A program made the position numbers and the translations under genes. A stretch of 64,000 bases of DNA from a virus, in the IMG/VR virus record IMGVR_UViG_3300037517_003820, positions 36,280 through 100,279 of that record. The stretch is one strand, 5' to 3'. Positions 29,004 to 37,104 of this stretch are shown here, piece after piece. The notes under the pieces are model-generated. The model did not search any database and had not been told where the DNA came from. It worked only from the letters and a program-made list of their open reading frames with translations. Position 1 is the stretch's first letter; each line of letters opens with the position of its first letter.

Positions 29004-29031
29004 ATTATACCAAGCGGCAGCGTTTTGTCAA
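29004..29031 (-). promoter_or_regulatory. Sigma-70 promoter for ssb
   Basis: Minus strand TTGACA (29026-29031) and TATAAT (29004-29009), both perfect, with a 16-nt spacer. The stop codon TGA of the polymerase C-terminal gene lies inside the -35 box. The predicted start point near 28997 leaves a leader of about 29 nt with AGGAG before the ssb ATG. Confidence 0.8.
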
Positions 29032-30641
29032 GATCTTGGTATAAAACATTTTTCTACTATAAAAGAGTCTTTTTTAGGACTCTTATTGCCTAGAAATATT
29101 AGTACATTTCCTTCGAATAGATAGTTTCGATATTTAGACAATTGATCAGGAAATAGGATAACGGAATCCAAGGATGCGTATTGATCCTCTATTGTGACAA
29201 AAGCCATTTCTGCACCAGCATTTTTCCCATTCTTTGTCTTAACAAAATTTATATTACTAATTTCACCAGCTAAAATAATATTTTTAACATTATTGGTATG
29301 TTTAAACATTTTGCAATCACAGTTGGTCATACTAATGTCGTACGAGTCTATTTTAAAACAGGTAATAGACGCACCAAGCAACGCATTTTCTGTGTCAGAT
29401 AACCATTCTATTTTATCGTTTAGTGAGTATGGTGGATTTTTATATAGTTTAATCAAATTTTGTATATTAGTTTTTCGCTTGATATTAATCTTACTATTAG
29501 TCAGCAGATTCTCTAAAACTTGTCCTAGATGTTTTTGGTTTATATCTAAAAGATCTAATTCTCTAGATGTTAATTCTGATATTATGTCATATTCAAACAA
29601 CATTTGTGTGCGCGACATATGATAATAATCAAGGGCTCCGCACGATATTAGTGCCTTAGCGGCTGTAGAGTTTATTTTATTGAGCAATTTTACTAAGCAT
29701 CCATACCATGATATAGAATTAAGATCCATATTTTTGACTATTTCCATAATCTTATCATATACCGAATAACCAACACCTTTTATATCTGTTAAACCAAAAT
29801 AAATTTTATCATCGTTTATAGTAAAGTGTTTATTAAGTTTTCTTAAATCTGGAACGCAAACAGTAACATCCATTTCTGTCGCGTTTCTAATTAATTCCTT
29901 GATCTCTTTTTGGGGATCCATCTTGTCTTTTGCGAACTTTAAATATGATGCAAAAAATACTTTGGCAAAGTGTGCTTTTGCATATGCTGATGAATATGCA
30001 TTCATAGCATAACTTACAGCGTGGCTCTTGTTAAAGCTATATCTTTGACTTTTTTCTATCCAACCAAAAATTTCTTCGCTCTCATCTTCTGAGACAATAT
30101 TAAGTTTTTTAACACCATCTTTGAATTTAACTTTGATTTTTGCCATTTCTTCTGGTTTCTTTTTGCCTATGGCCTTACGAAGCATATCGGCTTCTTGAAG
30201 ATCGAACCCGGCCACCGCCTGAGCGATTTGCATGGCCTGTTCTTGATAAATCATCTCGCCATAGGTGGATTTTAATGAAGGCTCAAGAGAAGGATGGAAG
30301 TAATCTAATTCTTCTAGACCATTTTTTTTATCTATATAATGATCACTGATGCTTTTGCCTTCCCTATATGCCTCTAATGATCCTGGTCGCATAATACTAA
30401 TCAATGCAGAAAGCTGCTCTATATTTTGTGGTTTAAGTTTTTTGGACATGCTAGAGCCTAGTCTGGACTCTAATTGGAAAACGCCTTTTGTGTTTCCTTG
30501 TGCTATCATATCCCATGTTTTGGAACATTCTAGATTCAGATTTTCTAGTTTGCCATCGAAATCTATTCTAGGAATACCATCCTGGGTATAGTCCAATACC
30601 TTAAATTTACAACCACAATCAAACGTATAGTGATGATTCAT
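29028..30641 (-). CDS. dnaE: DNA polymerase III alpha, C-terminal piece (fingers to OB)
   Basis: 537 residues. It carries the family C fingers and beyond: DMIAQGNTKGVFQLESRLG, KKLKPQNIEQLSALISIMRPG, then YGEMIYQEQAMQIAQAVAGFDLQEADMLRKAIGKKKPEEM, all strongly conserved in DnaE. The following helical region has an HhH-like stretch, and the last 110 residues look like an OB fold (NIILAGEISNINFV to YLFEGNVLIFLGN). It lacks the PHP domain and the catalytic aspartates, which are in two other ORFs (33218-34516 and 31523-32407). It starts 6 nt after the DnaQ-like gene. Activity must require assembly with the other two pieces. Confidence 0.9.
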   Translation of the reverse strand: MNHHYTFDCGCKFKVLDYTQDGIPRIDFDGKLENLNLECSKTWDMIAQGNTKGVFQLESRLGSSMSKKLKPQNIEQLSALISIMRPGSLEAYREGKSISDHYIDKKNGLEELDYFHPSLEPSLKSTYGEMIYQEQAMQIAQAVAGFDLQEADMLRKAIGKKKPEEMAKIKVKFKDGVKKLNIVSEDESEEIFGWIEKSQRYSFNKSHAVSYAMNAYSSAYAKAHFAKVFFASYLKFAKDKMDPQKEIKELIRNATEMDVTVCVPDLRKLNKHFTINDDKIYFGLTDIKGVGYSVYDKIMEIVKNMDLNSISWYGCLVKLLNKINSTAAKALISCGALDYYHMSRTQMLFEYDIISELTSRELDLLDINQKHLGQVLENLLTNSKINIKRKTNIQNLIKLYKNPPYSLNDKIEWLSDTENALLGASITCFKIDSYDISMTNCDCKMFKHTNNVKNIILAGEISNINFVKTKNGKNAGAEMAFVTIEDQYASLDSVILFPDQLSKYRNYLFEGNVLIFLGNKSPKKDSFIVEKCFIPRS

Positions 30642-30646
30642 AAATA

Positions 30647-31348
30647 TTATGCGGACGCTGTGGCGAACGCGTTTTTGAATTTAACCTTATTACCAAGATT
30701 TCTATGAAGTTTCATAAATCTAATAAGAATATCAGCCGTGGCTCTTACATCATTTAGCGCATCATGAGATCCACTATTGCCAAGACCTAGGTATTCTCTA
30801 ACATTATCTAATGTATAGTTTTTTAGTTCATTGTTTCCTTCAAACCAATAAAATATAACATTCATTAGATCTATAACGTCTCGTGGATAAAAAAGAGATG
30901 TTCTTCCCTCCTTATTGACATTATTATATTTCGTACTTAGTCTTTCTATGATTCTAAGATCAAATCTATTTATATTGTATCCAGCAGCTATTGGTGCTGT
31001 AAAACAAGATTTTTTATCCGATCTTATATGATATTTCTCTAAATAAGATACGAACATTTTCCATCCATTATCCTGATTTTGATAAGATTTCCAGTCCTCT
31101 AATATTTTGGTTTTCTCGCATCCTCTAACCTTGGCATGGAAATCAAGAACATCACTATCATCATATATATAATCAGGTTTTTCATCCAATATGGATGGTT
31201 TTAGATTAATATTAAATTCTGAGTCTTTGATAATTTCTAATTTATATGGATCTATTATCAGAGAGGCAATTTGAACGGGGCTACAAAGGTCAGGATTAGC
31301 CCCGTCCGTTTCTAAATCAAATACACAAATTTTTTGTAAATTAGCCAT
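30647..31348 (-). CDS. DnaQ-like 3'-5' exonuclease (DEDDh)
   Basis: 233 residues. ExoI motif FDLETDG, ExoII NINRFDLRII and ExoIII HDALNDVRAT supply the DEDDh metal ligands of the proofreading family. A C-terminal helical extension follows. It is encoded between the middle and C-terminal pieces of the split polymerase, so its likely job is proofreading for that enzyme, as the epsilon subunit does in bacteria. It overlaps the upstream 60-aa gene by 8 nt. Confidence 0.88.
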   Translation of the reverse strand: MANLQKICVFDLETDGANPDLCSPVQIASLIIDPYKLEIIKDSEFNINLKPSILDEKPDYIYDDSDVLDFHAKVRGCEKTKILEDWKSYQNQDNGWKMFVSYLEKYHIRSDKKSCFTAPIAAGYNINRFDLRIIERLSTKYNNVNKEGRTSLFYPRDVIDLMNVIFYWFEGNNELKNYTLDNVREYLGLGNSGSHDALNDVRATADILIRFMKLHRNLGNKVKFKNAFATASA

Positions 31349-31523
31349 TTGTCTCCACTACTGTGTTTCCTGGGAAAAAAGTCCTTTGATTACTATCTGT
31401 TGCAACATGACAATTAACGCTTCTGCAACAACTTACTCTAACTTCTTGGATCTTAGTATATTCTACATTATTAGCTTTAAAGTTTTCGCCCACAGCAACT
31501 TGGTCTAATGTTTTTGTTAACAT
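31341..31523 (-). CDS. Small Cys-containing phage protein
   Basis: 60 residues, overlapping the polymerase middle piece as TAATG and the DnaQ gene by 8 nt. It reads like a small beta-barrel (VAVGENFKANNVEYTKI, then VRVSCCRSVNC, then RTFFPGNTVVE). Similar short modules occur in other phages next to DNA-metabolism genes, but no function is known to me. Its place inside the polymerase locus suggests a cofactor or an accessory protein. Confidence 0.55.
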   Translation of the reverse strand: MLTKTLDQVAVGENFKANNVEYTKIQEVRVSCCRSVNCHVATDSNQRTFFPGNTVVETNG

Positions 31524-32407
31524 TATAGTTCTCCGTTTTTTAGGTATTCTGATACAGACATGATTTTGTCCAAATAAGCTATACCCAATATATCAAATTT
31601 AATTAAACCCAAACTCTCTAGATCATTCATCTCCATGCCCGCTATCAGCTGATCATTTCTATTATCATAGACCATAGGACACAGAGATGCAAGATCTTCG
31701 GTACCTATTATTACACCAGCAGCGTGTTTGCTTTGGTTGGATTTTGTTCCTTCAAGCCTTATGGCCTGTTCAAATCTTTTTGACAATGGACCAGCCAACG
31801 AACCATCTTCTGCTATGTAGCACCATTCTTTAAGCTTGTCTGTATTATTCTCTAAGGCCCATCTAATAATTGAGGCTTCTCCGGTATCTTCTTTCATCTC
31901 TTGAAGCTCGTCGGCTATTTTTGCTTCGTCAGGAATAAATTTGGTAATAGAATTCATTTCTTCGAAAGATATATTACCATATACTCTTAGCACATCTTTT
32001 AATGCTCCTCTACCTTTCATAGTATTAAAAGTAATCATTTGTGATACTTTGCCATGTCCATATTTACTTTTTATATATTCTAATACTTGTTCTCGTTTAT
32101 CTATTGGGATATCTATATCGATATCTGGCATTTGTATTCTGGCTGGAATGCTTTGTATTGGACGAGTATTATCAAGCTGATCGACAATACCATATATCCA
32201 CATTATATAACTATTAATAGTGTTTTCGGATAAAATATTTTTATTTACTATTATATGATTATAGTATGATATATTTTCTGGAGCCGAAAGAACTATAGAG
32301 CATTCATGTTCAAGAAATCTATTATTTTTTTCTTGTTCTAACCTTTCGATTATAGGCTGGCTTTTAATCTCATGTACTAGTCTAGTAAGTATAGAATTTT
32401 TTTCCAT
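31523..32407 (-). CDS. dnaE: DNA polymerase III alpha, middle piece (catalytic palm)
   Basis: 294 residues. It contains all three catalytic aspartates expected for family C: two in MPDIDIDIPIDKREQV and one in LIKFDILGIAYLDKIM. Between them is the typical VSQMITFNTMKGRGALKDVLRVYG and EGTKSNQSKHAAGVII. The first 100 residues (to SIPAR) have no clear counterpart in standard DnaE. The frame is open upstream of the ATG, and codons tat aga cta caa just before it join smoothly to the end of the N-terminal piece, so this is the continuation of one gene broken by the insertion at 32377-33195. There is no clear Shine-Dalgarno; translation may be coupled to the endonuclease ORF, which ends 30 nt inside it. 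Confidence 0.88.
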   Translation of the reverse strand: MEKNSILTRLVHEIKSQPIIERLEQEKNNRFLEHECSIVLSAPENISYYNHIIVNKNILSENTINSYIMWIYGIVDQLDNTRPIQSIPARIQMPDIDIDIPIDKREQVLEYIKSKYGHGKVSQMITFNTMKGRGALKDVLRVYGNISFEEMNSITKFIPDEAKIADELQEMKEDTGEASIIRWALENNTDKLKEWCYIAEDGSLAGPLSKRFEQAIRLEGTKSNQSKHAAGVIIGTEDLASLCPMVYDNRNDQLIAGMEMNDLESLGLIKFDILGIAYLDKIMSVSEYLKNGEL

Positions 32408-33195
32408 TTGTAGTCTATATATAAATGATTGTTTAGTAAATATTTTGCTATAACTTTAATTTCACTCTTGTTTTGGTATATTAACTGATACAAGTCTCTA
32501 TTTTTTATTTTTGTTGGTTTTTTATATTTTACAGGTAAGGCTTTGGATACTGTTTCCAAATTTTCTGGAAGATATGAACATATACCTATGTTGTAACCAG
32601 TGTAGACTTTATTTTTATTGGTTTGTTTTTTTATACTAACCCATCCATCAGCATCCCAATATCCTCTTATAAAATCTGGCCATAATAATTGATCCGACGG
32701 TAATTTTAAAGTACTATACCATGTTTTTCTTGGTATAATACCATATTTTGATATATTATTTGCTAAAATATCACTAGTAAATTGAAATGTACACCTATTA
32801 TCGTAGTCTTTTACTATATTAGAGCCTATTAAAAATTTAGAAAATTTAATCAAATGTTTTTTTGATTCTGATCCCAAGCATAATTGTAGCTTATTACTAT
32901 CACTAATATTTCCATCGCCAAAAATAAAACCAAGCCAATAAGCTGATGCGGCATCTAATTTAGAGAAATCATTTAATAATTTTTTTTTACTATTTTTAGT
33001 AAATCTAGTTGATTTTGCTAAACAACCACAACTTTTAACATGGTTAATCTTTATCATAGATAGTTTCTTATAACAGACATTGCCGCATTTACATTTACAC
33101 TTAGCAATTGTTTCTCCTTTACTATCCGAAACTAAAGTTATTATAGTAAGTAAATTATAACTCTTATTTTTATAGTCTTTTATTTTAGCTTTCAT
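32377..33195 (-). CDS. LAGLIDADG homing endonuclease inserted in dnaE
   Basis: 272 residues from the ATG at 33195, chosen because GGAGG lies 6 nt upstream; an in-frame ATG at 33228 lacks such a site. Two LAGLIDADG motifs are visible, AYWLGFIFGDGNIS and WPDFIRGYWDADGWVS, about 115 residues apart as in single-chain two-motif enzymes. The N-terminus has a CKCKCGNVC...SCGC cysteine cluster, a likely zinc DNA-binding module. The gene fills almost the whole space between the two polymerase pieces, so there is no room for a group I intron core outside it. It is best read as a free-standing homing endonuclease gene that splits its host gene. Confidence 0.88.
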   Translation of the reverse strand: MKAKIKDYKNKSYNLLTIITLVSDSKGETIAKCKCKCGNVCYKKLSMIKINHVKSCGCLAKSTRFTKNSKKKLLNDFSKLDAASAYWLGFIFGDGNISDSNKLQLCLGSESKKHLIKFSKFLIGSNIVKDYDNRCTFQFTSDILANNISKYGIIPRKTWYSTLKLPSDQLLWPDFIRGYWDADGWVSIKKQTNKNKVYTGYNIGICSYLPENLETVSKALPVKYKKPTKIKNRDLYQLIYQNKSEIKVIAKYLLNNHLYIDYKWKKILYLLD

Positions 33196-33217
33196 ATTGC
33201 CTCCGGAATTATACTGT

Positions 33218-34516
33218 TTATACACCATTTTTAAATGTTTGTATAGAAAATTCCGGAAAAGATATGTGTTCTTTTACATTCCTGCCATCGGAATAAAATC
33301 TTTCAAATAGTAATTCGTGTTTAATAGGGTCTATATCTGTAATACCTATTAAATAAGAAACCAAGCATCCGGCTGCGCTTCCTCGTCCTGGTCCTGCTAA
33401 CCAATTATTATTTTTAACATATCTTAGTATGTCTTGAACAATTAGAAAATAACTACTAAGCCCAGCATTTTGCAAAACCTGTAGTTCATATTTTATTCTA
33501 TCAACATAAATATCGTGTTGTGATTTGTCAATATTCGGTATAATTCTATTTTTCCAACCTTTTCTACATAATTCTCTTAAATATTCATCCGGAGAGAATC
33601 CTTCGGGACATTCGAATTTAGGTAATTTAGGTGGTGATAGTATATCAAAATTTTCTATTAGACTATCCACAAATAAAGTGTTTTCTATCTCTTCATCGCT
33701 ATGAAGAGTTTTCATTTCTTCCGGAGACAGAATATAGTATTTGTCACTTTTAAAGAAACACTCCATAGGTACAGATTGATTATGAAGCATCTTAGTATTT
33801 ATATCTGATAATGTTGTTTTAAGATTATTACAGAGTAATATTCTTTGATCTATAGCATCGTCTTGTTCGCAATAATGAGCATCCGGTGTGCATACCGCTT
33901 TTGTTTTACTTAATTCAGAAATTCTTCTTATTGTATCTGTCAAATATGTTTGTTGTTTTAAATATGCTTGATCAAATAGTTGTGTCTCTAGAAAAAAATT
34001 ATCAGTGCCAAATATAGTTTTCATATAGTCCACAAAAGATAATCCATTATCTATAGCTTTGGATTCGTCGCATAATATCTTATCTGCTAATGTTGATCCC
34101 AAATGTCCACAAATACCTATAATGTTACCATCCAGTATTTCTGCTAATTTCGCCAAACTTAAACGCGGCTTATGATAAAAGTAATCGGGTCTGTTAGATT
34201 CGGAAACAATCTTTATTAAGGTTTTCCATCCTTGCAAATTTTTCGCCAATACCAAAAAATGTGATAATGAAGCATTTTCTTTTGTTTGTATACTCGGATC
34301 ATCTTCACATATATATAATTCACAACCAAGAATTGGTTTTATATTTTTATTTCGCATTTTCTGATAGAACTGTACAGAGCCGGCGATGTTACCATGATCG
34401 GTTAAGGCACAAGAATTAATGCCTAATTTAGAACATCTATTAGCTATTTGTTCTGGACGATTAAGACCATCCAAAAGACTAAAATGCGAATGACAATGAA
34501 GAACAGAATAGGTCAT
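33218..34516 (-). CDS. dnaE: DNA polymerase III alpha, N-terminal PHP and palm piece
   Basis: 432 residues. It begins with a PHP domain (VLHCHSHFSLLDGLNRPEQI, then CALTDHGNIAGSVQFY and GCELYI, with further His and Asp such as TPDAHYCE) and continues into the palm with WLAGPGRGSAAGCLVSYLIG and LLFERFYSDGRN. It stops at FSIQTFKNGV, where the downstream DNA is the homing endonuclease insertion. Standard DnaE would run directly on to the PDIDID motif. The PHP metal ligands look mostly preserved, so a metal-bound or proofreading PHP is possible. Its ATG overlaps the nuclease gene stop (ATGA). Confidence 0.88.
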   Translation of the reverse strand: MTYSVLHCHSHFSLLDGLNRPEQIANRCSKLGINSCALTDHGNIAGSVQFYQKMRNKNIKPILGCELYICEDDPSIQTKENASLSHFLVLAKNLQGWKTLIKIVSESNRPDYFYHKPRLSLAKLAEILDGNIIGICGHLGSTLADKILCDESKAIDNGLSFVDYMKTIFGTDNFFLETQLFDQAYLKQQTYLTDTIRRISELSKTKAVCTPDAHYCEQDDAIDQRILLCNNLKTTLSDINTKMLHNQSVPMECFFKSDKYYILSPEEMKTLHSDEEIENTLFVDSLIENFDILSPPKLPKFECPEGFSPDEYLRELCRKGWKNRIIPNIDKSQHDIYVDRIKYELQVLQNAGLSSYFLIVQDILRYVKNNNWLAGPGRGSAAGCLVSYLIGITDIDPIKHELLFERFYSDGRNVKEHISFPEFSIQTFKNGV

Positions 34517-36501
34517 ACTGATCCTGGCGCTTTGTAAGATCCAAAAGAATGATTCGGGTGTTTGTACATACTCATTGTAGCATCGATCCCATAAAGTTCA
34601 AGGTCGTGCTTGACTTGTTCGCACTTTGTCATGACAGATCCTTTTTGACATATTTGTCCATCTCTATATTCCTCCAAAGGTTGTATGCTAGTATTTTCAA
34701 AAGTGGTTTTACCGAAATGGCATAATTTATTACACATCCATGTTTTATTAAGCTTAGGACGTTTTGTTTTCTTAATAATATCAAATTTTTCTCTCAACAT
34801 ATTTTCTGTGTCTATGAGATCGCTATCATGAAATACCATAGAAAAAGGACCACCATCATTAATAAAGTAGATAGAAAAAATTACATTTTCAATATGCGGA
34901 TATAATTTTTTAATAGCATAGTGATAAATTTTAAGTTGTGGATCTTTTTCTAACTTTTCTTGGGTTTTTTCTTGACCGGTTGCCCAATCTAGTCTTCGTC
35001 CAGTATTATGTGTTGGAATATAATTTTCTGTACACAGATAAGTATTGTCTGGACTGTCTACGGAAATGCATTGAGTTTTTTGTATAATCGATTCTTCTAT
35101 TTTAGAAACTCGTCTAACCCTAGATCTTCCAGATCCCCAATTTACATCCACAAGTTCTTTTTTCCTGTTCAATAGAAAAGGATTAATGTCAATTGGACGA
35201 AACGAAATAGGATATATGATTACGTTTTTTTTGTAATTTGTATCTCTTTTAATACACGCTTGATTCGGTCTTTGCCCAAGGGTTAAAAGTAGGTCTTTAA
35301 CATCGTCGGATAGTTTTTTATTACAAGAAGTAAACACAGTTTGTTTTCTAATTGGATTTACATTTCCGTCTGTATCCATCAAACCCCTTAGTAAGTCTAG
35401 CCTTTGTTGAAAAGATGCTCTCAAATAAATTTTTGGTATATGTTTATTATTCAATAGATTTAAAGATTTTAGTATTTTTGTCACATTTAGGATCGATACT
35501 GTCTTATTTTTTGATCTTTTATCATTTTGAATTTTTCCTAGCTCATAACCTCTTGCTTGTATTTCTTCAAAAATTTCAGTATCATTGCCACTAATCTCGC
35601 AACCTCTATTTCTTCCGTCTCCTAACCAGACTCCTAATAGATAAGGATCTATTGGTAGGGATTGTTCATTACATTTTAATGGTTTTGTCACATTAATAGT
35701 ATCGCCAATAGCTAGATCCTGTATAGATACCGTTTCACCATTAGATAATTTCCATAAATGCTCATCGTCACAAATTACCGATGTTTTGTCATCAAAAGTT
35801 ACTCTGAAACATTTTTTTGTTTTGACTTTTGATTTTCCAACAACGCGACATATATTACCGTATTGATCAAAGACATTACATCCCACATTTATATCTGCAA
35901 TTGTTGTCCATCCGTCAAGAGTAGGTAATTTTGTATCTAATGGCAATCCTTTCCAATCTATGACCTCAATAGTATTATCATTAGCCAAAGTTATAAGATC
36001 TATAGTGCCTTTTAAGCCCAAATATCCATCTAGTTTTTGATTATTAATATTATACTCGTATTTAGCCCATGGTTTTTCTATTACCAAATCAAAGTGTTGT
36101 TCTGGTCTAAGAATGGTGCGATTTCTAGGATCAAACATACCGCCATTAAATTCTATAGCCTTGTAAACCCAATTATAGCAGTCCTTATAGTCTTTTAGAG
36201 TCCAAGTATGATGACTATTAGCGGTACTATAATGCTTGTATACTTTTTCTATTATGGTATTAAGACTATAGTCATTTATATCTATAAGACCTAAGAATTC
36301 GTCGTCGTTTATATGAGATAATTTATCTTGCTGACCTTGTTTGATCATGGCAAGAATTTCTAAAACTTTATGGACTATTGTTCCTTTATCCGCCTTTTGT
36401 CCACTTGGACCCCTCCATCCTAGTACATATTCAAAAAAATATTGTTGTTCGCACATAGAATGGGCATTATAAGACGAACTACGGAAATAAGTTATAATCA
36501 T
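34513..36501 (-). CDS. RecB/AddB-like Fe-S nuclease interrupted by an intein
   Basis: 662 residues, of which 347 remain after removing the intein (185-499). The extein is a PD-(D/E)XK nuclease of the RecB/Cas4 type: H44 in KGTIVHKVLE, D168 in GTIDLI, and D182-W-K184 then T-G-R-R of the DxKTGR motif. Cys7 (SMCEQQYFFEYV) and the C-terminal WMCNKLC plus later cysteines fit the four-Cys Fe-S cluster of AddB/Cas4 nucleases. The intein sits between K184 and T500, inside the catalytic motif, so the precursor should be inactive until spliced. Likely job: end-processing exonuclease for replication or recombination, next to the polymerase and dNMP kinase genes. Confidence 0.85.
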   Translation of the reverse strand: MIITYFRSSSYNAHSMCEQQYFFEYVLGWRGPSGQKADKGTIVHKVLEILAMIKQGQQDKLSHINDDEFLGLIDINDYSLNTIIEKVYKHYSTANSHHTWTLKDYKDCYNWVYKAIEFNGGMFDPRNRTILRPEQHFDLVIEKPWAKYEYNINNQKLDGYLGLKGTIDLITLANDNTIEVIDWKGLPLDTKLPTLDGWTTIADINVGCNVFDQYGNICRVVGKSKVKTKKCFRVTFDDKTSVICDDEHLWKLSNGETVSIQDLAIGDTINVTKPLKCNEQSLPIDPYLLGVWLGDGRNRGCEISGNDTEIFEEIQARGYELGKIQNDKRSKNKTVSILNVTKILKSLNLLNNKHIPKIYLRASFQQRLDLLRGLMDTDGNVNPIRKQTVFTSCNKKLSDDVKDLLLTLGQRPNQACIKRDTNYKKNVIIYPISFRPIDINPFLLNRKKELVDVNWGSGRSRVRRVSKIEESIIQKTQCISVDSPDNTYLCTENYIPTHNTGRRLDWATGQEKTQEKLEKDPQLKIYHYAIKKLYPHIENVIFSIYFINDGGPFSMVFHDSDLIDTENMLREKFDIIKKTKRPKLNKTWMCNKLCHFGKTTFENTSIQPLEEYRDGQICQKGSVMTKCEQVKHDLELYGIDATMSMYKHPNHSFGSYKAPGSV
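35005..35949 (-). mobile_element. Class 3 intein with LAGLIDADG endonuclease
   Basis: 315 residues (185-499 of the host protein). It starts G-LPLDTKLPTLDGW, not with the usual Cys or Ser, and ends TENYIPTHN before extein T500. Instead of an N-terminal nucleophile it shows the class 3 signature W-C-T: Trp250 in DDEHLWKL (block B, with His248), Cys478 in QCISVDSPD (block F) and Thr497 in THN (block G). The central part has two LAGLIDADG-type motifs, YLLGVWLGDGRN and LLRGLMDTDGNVN. It is therefore predicted to splice by the branched-ester class 3 route and to home at the DWK-TG site. Confidence 0.88.
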
Positions 36502-36510
36502 GATATCCTA

Positions 36511-37104
36511 TTATTGGGGTAGTACATTAAAATGTAACATAAGTTTTTTAAGTTTATCGTATTGCTCTCTAACTGTCATATGTTCATTATTAATGATAGC
36601 ATTAAAATTATTCCAATCATATCTACAAGCGTCTAATATTGATTCGCTAATATGTTCTGATTTGTGTGGATTTCTATTTAGTCGAAATACTATTCCTCCA
36701 TTATTTTTTATAGCTTCTACTTCATTAGGAAATCTACAATCAGAAACTATAACAACTTGAAGTTTACTCTTTTTAATTTTATTGATAAGAGCATTTACCC
36801 AAACATTATTATTTAATTTTCTAAATAAGTCAGTACCTATTAATTGCATTAAATCTCTAGCTGTTAGTTGCTTATCTTCCCAATAGGCATCAACTAGTTC
36901 ATTCTTGTTATGATCTTCACCATAACATTGAACATATGATAATCCAAACATATTCATGCATATGTCTTCTTTTAATGGGTCTGCAAAGTTATATATTTCA
37001 ACATCAGAATATCCATTGGATAATAATAATCCTTTTAAAAATTCTGAACAAATAGTTTTGCCAGACTGCTTACGGCCAGAAAATGCTATTATTTTAGTAT
37101 TCAT
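36511..37104 (-). CDS. Deoxynucleoside monophosphate kinase
   Basis: 197 residues. The N-terminal P-loop is FSGRKQSGKT (residues 8-17), followed by a lid/NMP region with DLMQLIGTDLFRKLN, VVIVSDCRFPNEVEAI and FRLNR, the layout of T4 gp1-like dNMP kinases. It phosphorylates dNMPs to dNDPs. With RNR, dCMP deaminase and the MazG-like protein it completes dNTP supply. It overlaps the primase gene by 1 nt (ATG within TAATG) and ends 9 nt before the nuclease gene. Confidence 0.85.
   Translation of the reverse strand: MNTKIIAFSGRKQSGKTICSEFLKGLLLSNGYSDVEIYNFADPLKEDICMNMFGLSYVQCYGEDHNKNELVDAYWEDKQLTARDLMQLIGTDLFRKLNNNVWVNALINKIKKSKLQVVIVSDCRFPNEVEAIKNNGGIVFRLNRNPHKSEHISESILDACRYDWNNFNAIINNEHMTVREQYDKLKKLMLHFNVLPQ

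Noticed and set aside
32377-33223. Group I intron carrying the LAGLIDADG gene.
   Set aside because: The ORF occupies almost the entire insert and runs into the following exon, leaving too little sequence for a core; no conserved P, Q, R, S segments seen.
33196-33228. Earlier ATG (33228) for the LAGLIDADG gene.
   Set aside because: The ATG at 33195 has GGAGG at the right distance; the upstream one overlaps the polymerase end and lacks a site.
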